From assembly GCA_934454215.1 (NCBI GenBank), contig CAKSGG010000166.1, positions 1-6,632 on the forward strand: 6,632 nt of DNA, in the 5' to 3' direction. Below are positions 1-6,380 of the stretch, one piece after another (the first letter of the stretch is position 1; each line of letters begins with the position of its first letter). Position numbers and translations under genes: made by a program. The stretch is from an uncultured Clostridia bacterium. Its GTDB lineage: Bacteria; Bacillota; Clostridia; UBA1381. The notes beneath the pieces are model-generated. The model was not told the DNA's origin. It saw nothing but the letters and a program-made list of their open reading frames with translations, and made no database searches.

Positions 1-101
1 ATTTTACTCTGAGGTATTTTTTTCTCAACCTTCTTTCTTGGAATTCCCTATATTTGAATTATACAAGAAGCTCCTTTGATTTATATTTTTTCCCCTTAAA
101 A

Positions 102-581
102 TCACGAATACAAAGACATGGAAGTTACTTTTCCATTTTCCACAACAATCCATAAATCCAGATAGCATAAAGACTTTAAGAAGGGTATCTTTTTAACATA
201 CTTTGGTCCCTCCGGGTACATATAAAAGAATTTTGTTTTATTGGTAAGTCTAAAAGTGTGTCTTCCATATTTTACAAAGTATTTTTTATTTTTGAATCTG
301 GCAGTAGTCATACGTCCATCTCTGCAACGAGAGAACGAAGCGTACATGATTAACGTATTTCCCTTCCATGTAACTTTTGTTGTGCCCGGATAATAGTAGG
401 AAGAATTGGAATAGGAACTACTCCTTCTACCTATCCTAGGATTTAAAGATGTGAAATAATACATCCTATTCGATTTTTTAGCTGCCGCAGATACATTCGG
501 CAATTTCATACACCCTGCAATAAGAGAAATCATAAGCAGCCATGACACTAGTTTCTGAATTTTTCTTTTCTCACTATACAT
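102..581 (-). CDS. small exported protein, possible lipoprotein, last gene of the operon
   Basis: A 159-residue protein I do not recognise. The start at 581 is chosen because GAGGTGG lies 6 bases upstream; a longer reading from TTG at 659 would begin inside the preceding gene and has no such site. The N-terminus is a basic stretch (SEKRKIQK) followed by a hydrophobic core (about residues 11-24). It could be processed two ways: IAGC at residues 21-24 resembles a lipobox with Cys24 as the lipidated residue, while VSAAA at 30-34 looks like an ordinary signal peptidase I site. The mature part is small and basic, rich in Ser, Tyr, Lys and Arg (a SSSYSNSSYYY run near residue 55), and ends in a hydrophobic segment plus NGKVTSMSLYS, which suggests a compact beta-rich fold. 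It lies 22 bp after the Ig/transglutaminase gene and so is probably co-transcribed with it. Being real and exported is fairly sure; function is unknown. Confidence 0.75.
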   Translation of the reverse strand: MYSEKRKIQKLVSWLLMISLIAGCMKLPNVSAAAKKSNRMYYFTSLNPRIGRRSSSYSNSSYYYPGTTKVTWKGNTLIMYASFSRCRDGRMTTARFKNKKYFVKYGRHTFRLTNKTKFFYMYPEGPKYVKKIPFLKSLCYLDLWIVVENGKVTSMSLYS

Positions 582-587
582 ATTTAA

Positions 588-594
588 CCACCTC
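588..594 (-). promoter_or_regulatory. ribosome binding site fixing the start at 581
   Basis: GAGGTGG on the minus strand, 6 bases before ATG at 581. It decides between this ATG and the longer reading frame open to 659. Confidence 0.75.
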
Positions 595-603
595 ATTTTT
601 ATT

Positions 604-2781
604 TTATAAAATATAAGTAGCATCCCATGTTTCTGCATATACATGCGGCTGTGCGTCAAAATACTTTACCGTCCCGTCATTAAAAGTAACTTTTGCAATA
701 TAGTGAGTTGATGAATTTATAGCAGTTACTAATTCAACTTTCAATCCTAAACTACCTCTGATCATATTAGCCAGCAAACCATTTGCCTCAATACAATGAA
801 CAAATCGTGATTCCCTGTCTTTCATTTCCCAAACTGGCCCATTATTCTTTATCATATATACATAATCATCTGTCGTCCTTGCTCTATATATTGTATAATC
901 GGTAACAAACGTGCATATCGCATTTACCTTTTCTTCTTCTGTCATATCAGGCGTCGTTATTTGGGGAAGTATAGACTCTGTCCATTCCGTACAGCTCTTT
1001 ATATAATCTTTGATTTGAACAGTAAGACTGCCTACTTCAAGTGACACATACTCACCACCAAACCATTCGCCTGAATTTTCTTCAATTGATATTCTGTAGG
1101 TTCCCGGTTGACTTATTTCAGGAGCAATGACATAGCCTCCCTCTACTTTACAAAATCCGTTATAGCTAGCTTTGTCCAGATAATTCACATCATCAAAACA
1201 CTTTGGAAAAGCCCACCAGGAAACATCGGAATCCAGCGATAAAGAAAGCCATAAATCTCCCGGATTATCTGTTTGAACATAAATCAAAAAGGGCCAGTTA
1301 TCATATAAATTATAATTTCCCGGATTTATAAGACTAACTTTATAAGAATATTTTACAGTAGGACGCGCTTTAACTTTTACAGTACATGTATGAACATCTC
1401 CATTAGGATCATATGCTGAAATTACAGCGGTTCCACCAGACACTCCTGTAACTTTCTGATTCTTTATTATAGCAACCGAAGGATCCGATGAAGACCATCC
1501 ATACCAGTTCTGAGCAACTTCTGACGCAGATTCACATTCTTTACCATACCCATCTTTATATAGTTTTAAATGATATACCCCTATATAGGCATAAGAGCCT
1601 TCTTCAACTTCCACATTCGTATCATAAAATCCATATACTAATTTTTCTTTCGGCGCTTGTGGATATTTTACTTCATTATCCACATGAAAATTATTATTTG
1701 AATCAGATTTGGAAACTCTTTTATCTAATACAGAAAAATAAGCAATCGTATATATGTGACTTCCATCCGTAGTTCCAACTGTGATGGAAGTCCTGCCAGT
1801 CTTTACGCCCGTCACTACACCGCTATCTGTCACCGTTGCAATGCTTTCATCATCGCTTACCCATTTAAGCGTATTTTCACTGTTCGACGGCCAAACAGAA
1901 GCCTTTAGCTGAACAGATTCTCCTACTTTAATGTCCCTGATTCCATAAACTGTAAAATCTGAAACTAATGGTTTCTTGACTTTTATTGTAGCAGAGGCAG
2001 TAATTTTACTTCCATTTGTAGTAGTCGCAGTAATTTTGACTTCACCAGCTTTAATTCCTTTTACCAAACCATCAGAAGATACCGTTGCTATTTCTGTATC
2101 ACTGCTTTTCCACACCAATTTTCCACTGTTTTCTCCTTGAGAAATCTTGGCTTTTAATTGTAAGGTTTCATTTATAGTCACCGTATTTCCACCAGATATA
2201 ACCATTTTTAAAGTTTGTGGCTGACTGATTATGACTTTACACTTATATGATTTCTTTCCTATCCTTGCTGTAATGACTGCGGTTCCTTTTTTCTTAGCTA
2301 TAACCTTATATTTATTTTTTGATATTTTTCTGACAGTCACAATACTTTTATTTGAAACCGACCATTTTGCTAAAGATGACGTATTCTTCAAAACAAGATT
2401 AAAGCTTTCTCCAACTGTCAATTTTTGAAAAGTTTTTGATAACGTAATAACCGGATTTTTAACGGTTACTTTACACTTATACTTTTTATTTCCAATTGAA
2501 GCTGTAACAATTGCAATTCCTTTTTTATGAGCCATTATCTGACAGCTTGTCCCCTTGGCTTTTACCGTGACAATACTTTTCTTTGAGCTATTCCATTTTA
2601 TCTTTTCTCCATTTTTAACATTCTTTAATATTAACTTGCAAATTTCCCCCTTTTGTATGGAAATTTTGGTTTTATTTAAAAACGTATTTGAAGCTGCCTT
2701 TACAACAGACACATCTCTACCTTGCCCAAAAGGAATTAAAAACATCAATATAAGTAATAACTTCGTAACCCACTTTTTCAT
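604..2781 (-). CDS. secreted multi-domain Ig-like (Big_2) protein with C-terminal transglutaminase-like domain
   Basis: A 725-residue exported protein. Residues 1-30 form a signal peptide (MKKW, hydrophobic core, VVKAA). Four Ig-like group-2 domains follow at about 32-110, 111-188, 190-270 and 272-352, with repeated W-x-S-x-x-x-S/E-I-x-T-V and G-x-x-x-I-T-A signatures; a fifth, with an insertion, spans about 380-472. Residues 473-590 look like a further beta-rich domain that I cannot name. The end (about 608-725) resembles the transglutaminase-like cysteine fold: Cys663 in HCIEANGLLANMI, His693 in STHYIAKV and Asp709 in KYFDAQPH match the Cys-His-Asp triad in order and spacing. Such domains act as protein cross-linkers or as cysteine peptidases; which applies here cannot be told. 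The Ig stack probably acts as a stalk or adhesive arm outside the cell. No LPXTG sorting signal is present, so it may be released or held non-covalently. The start is supported by GGGGAGGAG just upstream. The gene begins 31 bp after the preceding stop and is third in the operon. Confidence 0.9.
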   Translation of the reverse strand: MKKWVTKLLLILMFLIPFGQGRDVSVVKAASNTFLNKTKISIQKGEICKLILKNVKNGEKIKWNSSKKSIVTVKAKGTSCQIMAHKKGIAIVTASIGNKKYKCKVTVKNPVITLSKTFQKLTVGESFNLVLKNTSSLAKWSVSNKSIVTVRKISKNKYKVIAKKKGTAVITARIGKKSYKCKVIISQPQTLKMVISGGNTVTINETLQLKAKISQGENSGKLVWKSSDTEIATVSSDGLVKGIKAGEVKITATTTNGSKITASATIKVKKPLVSDFTVYGIRDIKVGESVQLKASVWPSNSENTLKWVSDDESIATVTDSGVVTGVKTGRTSITVGTTDGSHIYTIAYFSVLDKRVSKSDSNNNFHVDNEVKYPQAPKEKLVYGFYDTNVEVEEGSYAYIGVYHLKLYKDGYGKECESASEVAQNWYGWSSSDPSVAIIKNQKVTGVSGGTAVISAYDPNGDVHTCTVKVKARPTVKYSYKVSLINPGNYNLYDNWPFLIYVQTDNPGDLWLSLSLDSDVSWWAFPKCFDDVNYLDKASYNGFCKVEGGYVIAPEISQPGTYRISIEENSGEWFGGEYVSLEVGSLTVQIKDYIKSCTEWTESILPQITTPDMTEEEKVNAICTFVTDYTIYRARTTDDYVYMIKNNGPVWEMKDRESRFVHCIEANGLLANMIRGSLGLKVELVTAINSSTHYIAKVTFNDGTVKYFDAQPHVYAETWDATYIL
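1732..2688 (-). repeat. tandem Ig-like domain repeats within the 725-residue protein
   Basis: Four consecutive copies of an approximately 80-residue unit. Units 1 and 2 are closest to each other: both end in a Y-K-C-K-V block (YKCKVTV and YKCKVII), and the DNA near 2235 and 2472 shares the string ttacacttata, pointing to a fairly recent duplication. Units 3 and 4 share the canonical IATV and G-V/L-V-x-G-x-K-x-G pattern and have diverged from units 1 and 2. Confidence 0.8.
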
Positions 2782-2785
2782 ATAA

Positions 2786-2794
2786 CTCCTCCCC
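2786..2794 (-). promoter_or_regulatory. ribosome binding site of the Ig/transglutaminase gene
   Basis: GGGGAGGAG on the minus strand, with the GGAGG core 6 bases from ATG at 2781. It is a strong match to the 16S anti-Shine-Dalgarno and supports this start. Confidence 0.75.
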
Positions 2795-2812
2795 TACCTT
2801 CAAAATGTTGTG

Positions 2813-4024
2813 TTATCTTTGATTTTGAAAAGTAGTTTCAATAAGATGCTTTGTCTTCTCTATTATATAAGTATCCCTTACATAATTATCTGAAAAGCCA
2901 AAATCATCCCCGACAATATCTACAATATCATTTATGCTCATCCCACATGCACTTGTCTGAAATTGTTCCGGATTTGAATCATACTCTGCTGGATTACCAT
3001 ACGCATAAGTATACATGTCAATTTGTTCTATGCGCCTTTTAGCAGTTTCAGATTCATCTGAATATTCTACTTTGTAAATCAGATTGCCATATGCATCATA
3101 ACCATTATAAAAATTTTTTCCATAACTACCAGTATAGGAAATCGGATTATTATACTGGTCAACACTTACACGAATTTCTTCCCTGTTACTATAACCTTCT
3201 TCATTTTTTAAATCTTTATCCTCAACTGTAACATCATAAGTATTATTAAGATTATAATAATAATCACAACTTGTAAGAACATCATCTGCAAGACTATCTG
3301 ATTCTTTTAAACCTCTATTTTCATAATAATCTTGCCTAAATATTTTTATATCATCTTCATTTAAGAAATTAAGCTGCATGTATTTTTCAGCCAAAAGCTC
3401 ATTAAAATATTTATATTCCAAAGAGGATACAAGATACCCATCTGAATACGATAAGACATCGTAATTTTCTAAAAGATACTTCTTAAAGAAAATTTTTTTT
3501 GTACATAGTATTTCCTCTTTTGTACGATCATCCACAAAATAATCAAAATATTTCGGCAAATCTTCTGCCTTTAATGGGAATCTATATTCATACACTTTAT
3601 CATTTGAATCATATGTATAACAAAAACATGACAAATTTGAACCATATAAATCACAGAGAAAAAGGTTACTAAAACAACTGTCATAACTACCGCCTTCTAT
3701 ATCTTCTATAACGCCACTTTCTATTTCAGAAACCAACTCCTTCAAGTCTTCTAATTTTTCCAGGTATTCCTCATCGTCTACCATTATTCTTACTTTATTC
3801 TTCAAACTTACCGGACTTTGGATCATATTTCCTTTTTTATCGTATTTATAGTTATGACTTACCAGGATATTATTTTCGTTTTCAATACTGGCCACTAATA
3901 TAGGAAACCATTTTGCTTCTTCTGTATTTGCATCAGAAGCTTTTACACACACCGGACTGCTTAGCATTGTTATAAGCCCCAGATAACATATCAATTCTTT
4001 CCGTAAAAATTTTTGTTTCTTCAT
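2813..4024 (-). CDS. secreted protein of unknown function with YD-like motifs
   Basis: A 403-residue protein I do not recognise. The start is supported by AGGGAG 7 bases before ATG. Residues 1-30 are a signal peptide (basic KKQKFLRKE, hydrophobic LICYLGLITML, probable cleavage after VKA). The mature protein is acidic and very rich in Tyr, Asp, Asn and Glu. Two short segments look like single YD/Rhs-type units: YKYDKKGNMI at 59-68 and YDAYGNLIYKVEY at 309-321. Between them lies a charged, probably helical section (about 85-110) and a Cys-containing section (CFSNLFLCDLYGSNLSCFCY, about 117-136). It is second in the operon, 30 bp after the YARHG gene and 31 bp before the Ig/transglutaminase gene, so it may be a partner, substrate or chaperone of these. 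Base composition is strikingly A/T rich (25% G+C at 3241-3300). No enzyme motif is visible. Confidence 0.85.
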   Translation of the reverse strand: MKKQKFLRKELICYLGLITMLSSPVCVKASDANTEEAKWFPILVASIENENNILVSHNYKYDKKGNMIQSPVSLKNKVRIMVDDEEYLEKLEDLKELVSEIESGVIEDIEGGSYDSCFSNLFLCDLYGSNLSCFCYTYDSNDKVYEYRFPLKAEDLPKYFDYFVDDRTKEEILCTKKIFFKKYLLENYDVLSYSDGYLVSSLEYKYFNELLAEKYMQLNFLNEDDIKIFRQDYYENRGLKESDSLADDVLTSCDYYYNLNNTYDVTVEDKDLKNEEGYSNREEIRVSVDQYNNPISYTGSYGKNFYNGYDAYGNLIYKVEYSDESETAKRRIEQIDMYTYAYGNPAEYDSNPEQFQTSACGMSINDIVDIVGDDFGFSDNYVRDTYIIEKTKHLIETTFQNQR

Positions 4025-4031
4025 ACTCTTT

Positions 4032-4037
4032 CTCCCT
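4032..4037 (-). promoter_or_regulatory. ribosome binding site of the 403-residue gene
   Basis: AGGGAG on the minus strand, 7 bases before ATG at 4024, inside the 30-bp gap after the YARHG gene. Confidence 0.65.
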
Positions 4038-4054
4038 GCATTTATCTCTGTTTA

Positions 4055-5029
4055 TCAAGATGCCAGTTCCTGCCACTCAAATGGAATATCTTCCATTACT
4101 TTATGGGAATCTACGATTTTTTCATATTCAAAAGATTGAATTCTTTCATCCGTGGGATATGAGCGCCAACATTCCCCGGTACCCAGTTTCCGAATTTCTT
4201 CAATCACTTTTCCAGATGCAGCATTCGGCAACAGTTGAAAATAAATAAGACCATTCAAAGATAAACCACCGCTTACCGTATGACAAACCATAATATTGTC
4301 CTCACAAAACATATAATTAACAAAGCTTCCTCGATGCTCCTCATCCAATCTTTTTACATAAGTTCCGTCTGTTCCGTAGGCATCCTCTATTGTATAAAAA
4401 GCATCTGAAGTATCTGTTGCTTCATGGTAGACCGAAATTAATAATTCCGGCTGTCCATCATTAAGAAAATCATAATATGCATAATATAATTTTTCTCCCC
4501 GATAAAAATCAGCATATGGACTAAACATATCACTCACATGAGGATATTTAGAAATATCCTCAAAACCTTCTGCATACGCTTTTCTGTACTCGTCCAAAAT
4601 CGCTTCATATGAGGAATCCAAAGGATATCCAGCAGGATCTATTTCAAATTCTTTTTTTTGCAGAAAATCTGCATTTATCATTTCCAGATCAGTCAAAAAA
4701 GAAGACACCGCAGCATCAAAATCCTCCGGTTCAATAGTCCCCTCATACCAGCTCTTACTGTTAAAGTAGCTTTGCAGTTCCTGGGAATGAAACTTTCTTC
4801 CATGGCGGGCATATATTTCATTCTTGGCATAATTAATATCTCTAAATGAAAGGGCACTTACATCCGCATCTGTCAGATATTTGACATTACTATCTTCAAT
4901 AATATAGTCGTCACTTGCATATACTCTTATACAAGTAATACAGCCAAATATCATCCATGCCCAAAATAACACTTTCTTTTGCCATTTATTATTTTGAAAC
5001 CATTTTTTCAATTTGTCCCCTACATACAT
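4055..5029 (-). CDS. YARHG-domain extracytoplasmic protein, first gene of the operon
   Basis: A 324-residue protein read from ATG at 5029. A GTG four codons upstream (5041) stays in frame, but it lies within the ribosome binding site, so 5029 is preferred. Residues about 7-38 hold a basic patch (KKWFQNNKWQKK) and a hydrophobic segment (VLFWAWMIFGCITCI) ending in VYA before SDD, which could be a cleaved signal or a membrane anchor. A YARHG domain follows at about 46-123, with its diagnostic YARHGRKF at 73-80 and the usual downstream FNSKSWYEG block. YARHG domains are extracellular or envelope-associated modules of unknown biochemical role, often next to other exported domains. The rest (about 135-324) has a YAYYDFLNDGQPELLI stretch at 183-198, recalling the D-x-N/D-x-D-G-x-x-E-L segments of many secreted Firmicute proteins. 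It heads the four-gene operon and is transcribed from the divergent promoter at 5065-5093. The domain call is firm; the function is unknown. Confidence 0.88.
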   Translation of the reverse strand: MYVGDKLKKWFQNNKWQKKVLFWAWMIFGCITCIRVYASDDYIIEDSNVKYLTDADVSALSFRDINYAKNEIYARHGRKFHSQELQSYFNSKSWYEGTIEPEDFDAAVSSFLTDLEMINADFLQKKEFEIDPAGYPLDSSYEAILDEYRKAYAEGFEDISKYPHVSDMFSPYADFYRGEKLYYAYYDFLNDGQPELLISVYHEATDTSDAFYTIEDAYGTDGTYVKRLDEEHRGSFVNYMFCEDNIMVCHTVSGGLSLNGLIYFQLLPNAASGKVIEEIRKLGTGECWRSYPTDERIQSFEYEKIVDSHKVMEDIPFEWQELAS

Positions 5030-5032
5030 ATG

Positions 5033-5043
5033 CTCCTCCACCT
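5033..5043 (-). promoter_or_regulatory. ribosome binding site that decides the YARHG gene start
   Basis: AGGTGGAGGAG on the minus strand. The GGAGG core is 5 bases from ATG at 5029. The alternative GTG at 5041 overlaps this site, which argues against it as the start. Confidence 0.75.
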
Positions 5044-5064
5044 TTCTAAGCTTCTTTTGACTAA

Positions 5065-5093
5065 ATTGTACTCAATATATTGAGTCTAGTCAA
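5065..5093 (-). promoter_or_regulatory. sigma-A-type promoter of the four-gene operon
   Basis: On the minus strand, TTGACT (-35, at 5093-5088) and TACAAT (-10, at 5070-5065) are separated by exactly 17 bp, each one or two bases from consensus. Transcription would start near 5058, leaving a leader of about 30 bases before ATG 5029. The spacer is occupied by the 16-bp palindrome, so a bound repressor would cover the promoter. Confidence 0.7.
5070..5085. promoter_or_regulatory. perfect 16-bp palindrome, probable operator of the XRE regulator
   Basis: ACTCAATATATTGAGT is a perfect inverted repeat. It touches the -10 of the leftward promoter and supplies the -35 (TTGAGT) of the rightward one. Related half-sites, TTGACT at 5057-5062 and AGTCAA at 5088-5093, flank it, giving four TTGA(C/G)T-type half-sites in alternating orientation. 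The size suits a dimer of a small Cro/CI-type protein, and the adjacent 69-residue protein is the natural candidate. The binding is inferred. Confidence 0.65.
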
Positions 5094-5108
5094 TAGGGCA
5101 AATATGCT
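5080..5108 (+). promoter_or_regulatory. probable promoter of the XRE regulator gene
   Basis: TTGAGT at 5080-5085 and TATGCT at 5103-5108 are 17 bp apart. Both hexamers are imperfect, suggesting a weaker promoter than the leftward one. The -35 is the right half of the palindrome, consistent with autoregulation. The leader would be about 17 bases. Confidence 0.5.
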
Positions 5109-5131
5109 AATCTTGTTCAAAGGAGAAAAAA

Positions 5132-5341
5132 ATGATTAGCTACCAGCCGTTCTATAACACACTTTACCGCAAGAACATCACAGAATATCAACTTATACAT
5201 GTACAGGGAATTTCTGCAAATACCTTATATCGAATGAAACAGGGAAAATCTATTACTACGAAAACCATTGACCGTTTGTGTTTTATACTTGATTGTGATG
5301 TATCTGAAATCTTATATCATGATAAAAGTACAGGGGAATAA
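5132..5341 (+). CDS. small Cro/CI-type (XRE) helix-turn-helix regulator
   Basis: A 69-residue protein that is almost entirely one Cro/CI-type HTH domain of the short YozG/HTH_26 kind. The pattern fits: ITEYQLIHVQGIS (helices 1-2), ANTLYRMKQGKSI (recognition helix region, about 29-41), then TTKTIDRLCFILDCDVSEIL (about 42-61), the usual closing helices in which I-D-x-L-C-x-x-L-x-C-x-x-x-D/E-I-L is characteristic. There is no sensor, peptidase or dimerisation domain, so it either dimerises through the HTH fold itself or needs a partner. AAAGGAG 6 bases before ATG supports the start. It is divergent from the exported-protein operon and shares a palindromic control region with it, so the best guess is a local repressor of itself and the operon. 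The class is well supported; target and signal are inferred. Confidence 0.9.
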   Translation: MISYQPFYNTLYRKNITEYQLIHVQGISANTLYRMKQGKSITTKTIDRLCFILDCDVSEILYHDKSTGE

Positions 5342-5347
5342 TAGTTA

Positions 5348-5405
5348 CCTCTTCTAATAAAAACGGCAGGAATTTCTTCCTGCCTGTTGTAAAAAATTGA
5401 AGAGG
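5348..5405. terminator. long hairpin between convergent genes, probable bidirectional terminator
   Basis: The inner stem is perfect: GGCAGGAA at 5365-5372 pairs with TTCCTGCC at 5377-5384 around a TTTC loop. Outside it CCTCTTC (5348-5354) pairs with GAAGAGG (5399-5405), extended by AAT/ATT with one bulged T. On the minus strand the inner stem is followed by GTTTTTATT, a usable U-tract, so it should end the Rpn transcript. On the plus strand it is followed by TGTTGT, a weaker tail, for the XRE gene. Confidence 0.7.
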
Positions 5406-5431
5406 ATACTTCTTTTTGAATTTCAGGGGTA

Positions 5432-6370
5432 TCACTTTGATTCCCCGGCTTTTTTCAGCACCTTTCGTACTTCTTTTCTGGAAATCTTCAGTTTTTCGGC
5501 GATCCGTTCCTCTTCCCAGCCTACATCATGGTAGGTGAGGATTCTGCCTTTAGTTACTCCTTTCTCCAGACCACGGCTCTCGCCGATCTTCTCATGTTCT
5601 TCTGCCAGTCTCTTTAATGAATTACAGAGTTCCATCTCTTCGCCCTTCTTTCTTCTTTTTGCCATATTGATAAGTTTCTTCGAGCCTGTCACCATACCGA
5701 TGAGTTCTGCGGCCTCTTTTCGCACCATAACGCCTTCCAGTTCTTCGATTTTTCCCTGATAAATCCTGGAAAGCGCCCAAAATACCTGCTTAACTTCCGG
5801 ATTATGAAAAATCAGCCTTTCGCCTTTTTGGATTTCCACCAGATTGATCGGATAATCCGGCACCATTTTCAACATTTTCTCCGGCGTCGGTACCAGCATT
5901 TCATGAAGCGATTTGGGGCCATCCCAGGGCTCTTCTCCATAATAGAGAACGATGGTGATAACCGGATGAAGTTTTATATCACGTTCCAGGGAAAAAATTT
6001 TTGTCCGGCTGGTCTCCTGATTCTCTTTTTTGTTCCGGTCGGAAATACTTCTGCATTCTTTCCAGTAACCAGCCGCATCGTAGGCCATGGTACATACCGG
6101 TTCCGCATAGTTGATCTTCTGCTGGTTTTCCAGACCTAATAAGACAAATTCGGCACCGGAAGTGTACTTTCGTATGATGTCTCTGGCTTTCGTGATGGTC
6201 TGGATGTAAGTTTTCTCTGTTTTTAATACCATGGAGGCTTCTGTATCCATTTCTGTCAGATCTTCCGGACGGATTATGGCTTCCCCATTGAAAATGACCG
6301 CGTTAAAAAGATCTGCGAAACGCTCGTTATTACGCCAGAACTCCTTTGTTCCTGCATCTGCTTTTCCCAA
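5432..6370 (-). CDS. Rpn-family recombination-promoting nuclease / putative transposase (YhgA-like, PD-(D/E)XK)
   Basis: A full-length 312-residue member of the Rpn/YhgA-like family. These proteins carry a PD-(D/E)XK nuclease fold; studied E. coli members are DNA endonucleases that stimulate recombination, and later work on Rpn proteins has linked them to phage defence. The family opening is present (FADLFNAVIFNGEAIIRPEDL, about 18-38). Candidate catalytic residues are Asp64 in KARDIIRKY and Glu81/Gln83 in GLENQQ, a D...E-x-Q arrangement. The PVITIVLYYGEEPWDGP block (136-152) is the most recognisable signature of the Lachnospiraceae branch. The C-terminus ends in a helix-turn-helix-like segment (WEEERIAEKLKISRKEVRKVLKK, about 285-307). 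The start is TTG, 10 bases after AAAGGAG; the MGKAD opening fits the family and no better start lies nearby. It is convergent with the XRE gene and separated by a terminator, so it is not part of the operon. G+C is clearly higher than in the operon. No terminal inverted repeats or target duplication are seen, so there is no evidence that it moves on its own. Confidence 0.9.
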   Translation of the reverse strand: MGKADAGTKEFWRNNERFADLFNAVIFNGEAIIRPEDLTEMDTEASMVLKTEKTYIQTITKARDIIRKYTSGAEFVLLGLENQQKINYAEPVCTMAYDAAGYWKECRSISDRNKKENQETSRTKIFSLERDIKLHPVITIVLYYGEEPWDGPKSLHEMLVPTPEKMLKMVPDYPINLVEIQKGERLIFHNPEVKQVFWALSRIYQGKIEELEGVMVRKEAAELIGMVTGSKKLINMAKRRKKGEEMELCNSLKRLAEEHEKIGESRGLEKGVTKGRILTYHDVGWEEERIAEKLKISRKEVRKVLKKAGESK

Positions 6371-6380
6371 TAAGATGGTT

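Noticed and set aside
40..47. GGAATTCC palindrome downstream of the operon as a terminator
   Set aside because: Eight bases with no loop and no U-tract; too short to form a terminator. The operon end or a further gene lies beyond the left edge.
24..66. Short TTG-started frame on the minus strand after the last operon gene, preceded by AAAGGAG
   Set aside because: It stops after about 13 codons; there is no ATG or GTG in 1-101 on that strand.
582..659. N-terminal extension of the small exported protein up to a TTG at 659
   Set aside because: It overlaps the end of the Ig/transglutaminase gene, has no ribosome binding site, and would place about 26 residues before a normal signal peptide.
1488..1772. 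Plus-strand open frame of 94 codons
   Set aside because: It lies wholly within the well-supported Ig/transglutaminase gene on the other strand and shows no domain or ribosome binding site.
5030..5041. GTG start of the YARHG gene at 5041
   Set aside because: The GTG lies within the AGGTGGAGGAG ribosome binding site that serves ATG 5029.
5432..6370. Complete insertion sequence carrying the Rpn gene
   Set aside because: No matching terminal inverted repeats or target duplications were found on the two sides, and Rpn-family genes commonly sit alone in genomes despite the transposase label.
5132..6370. XRE gene and Rpn gene as a toxin-antitoxin pair
   Set aside because: They are convergent and separated by a strong hairpin terminator, whereas the XRE gene shares its control region with the other operon.
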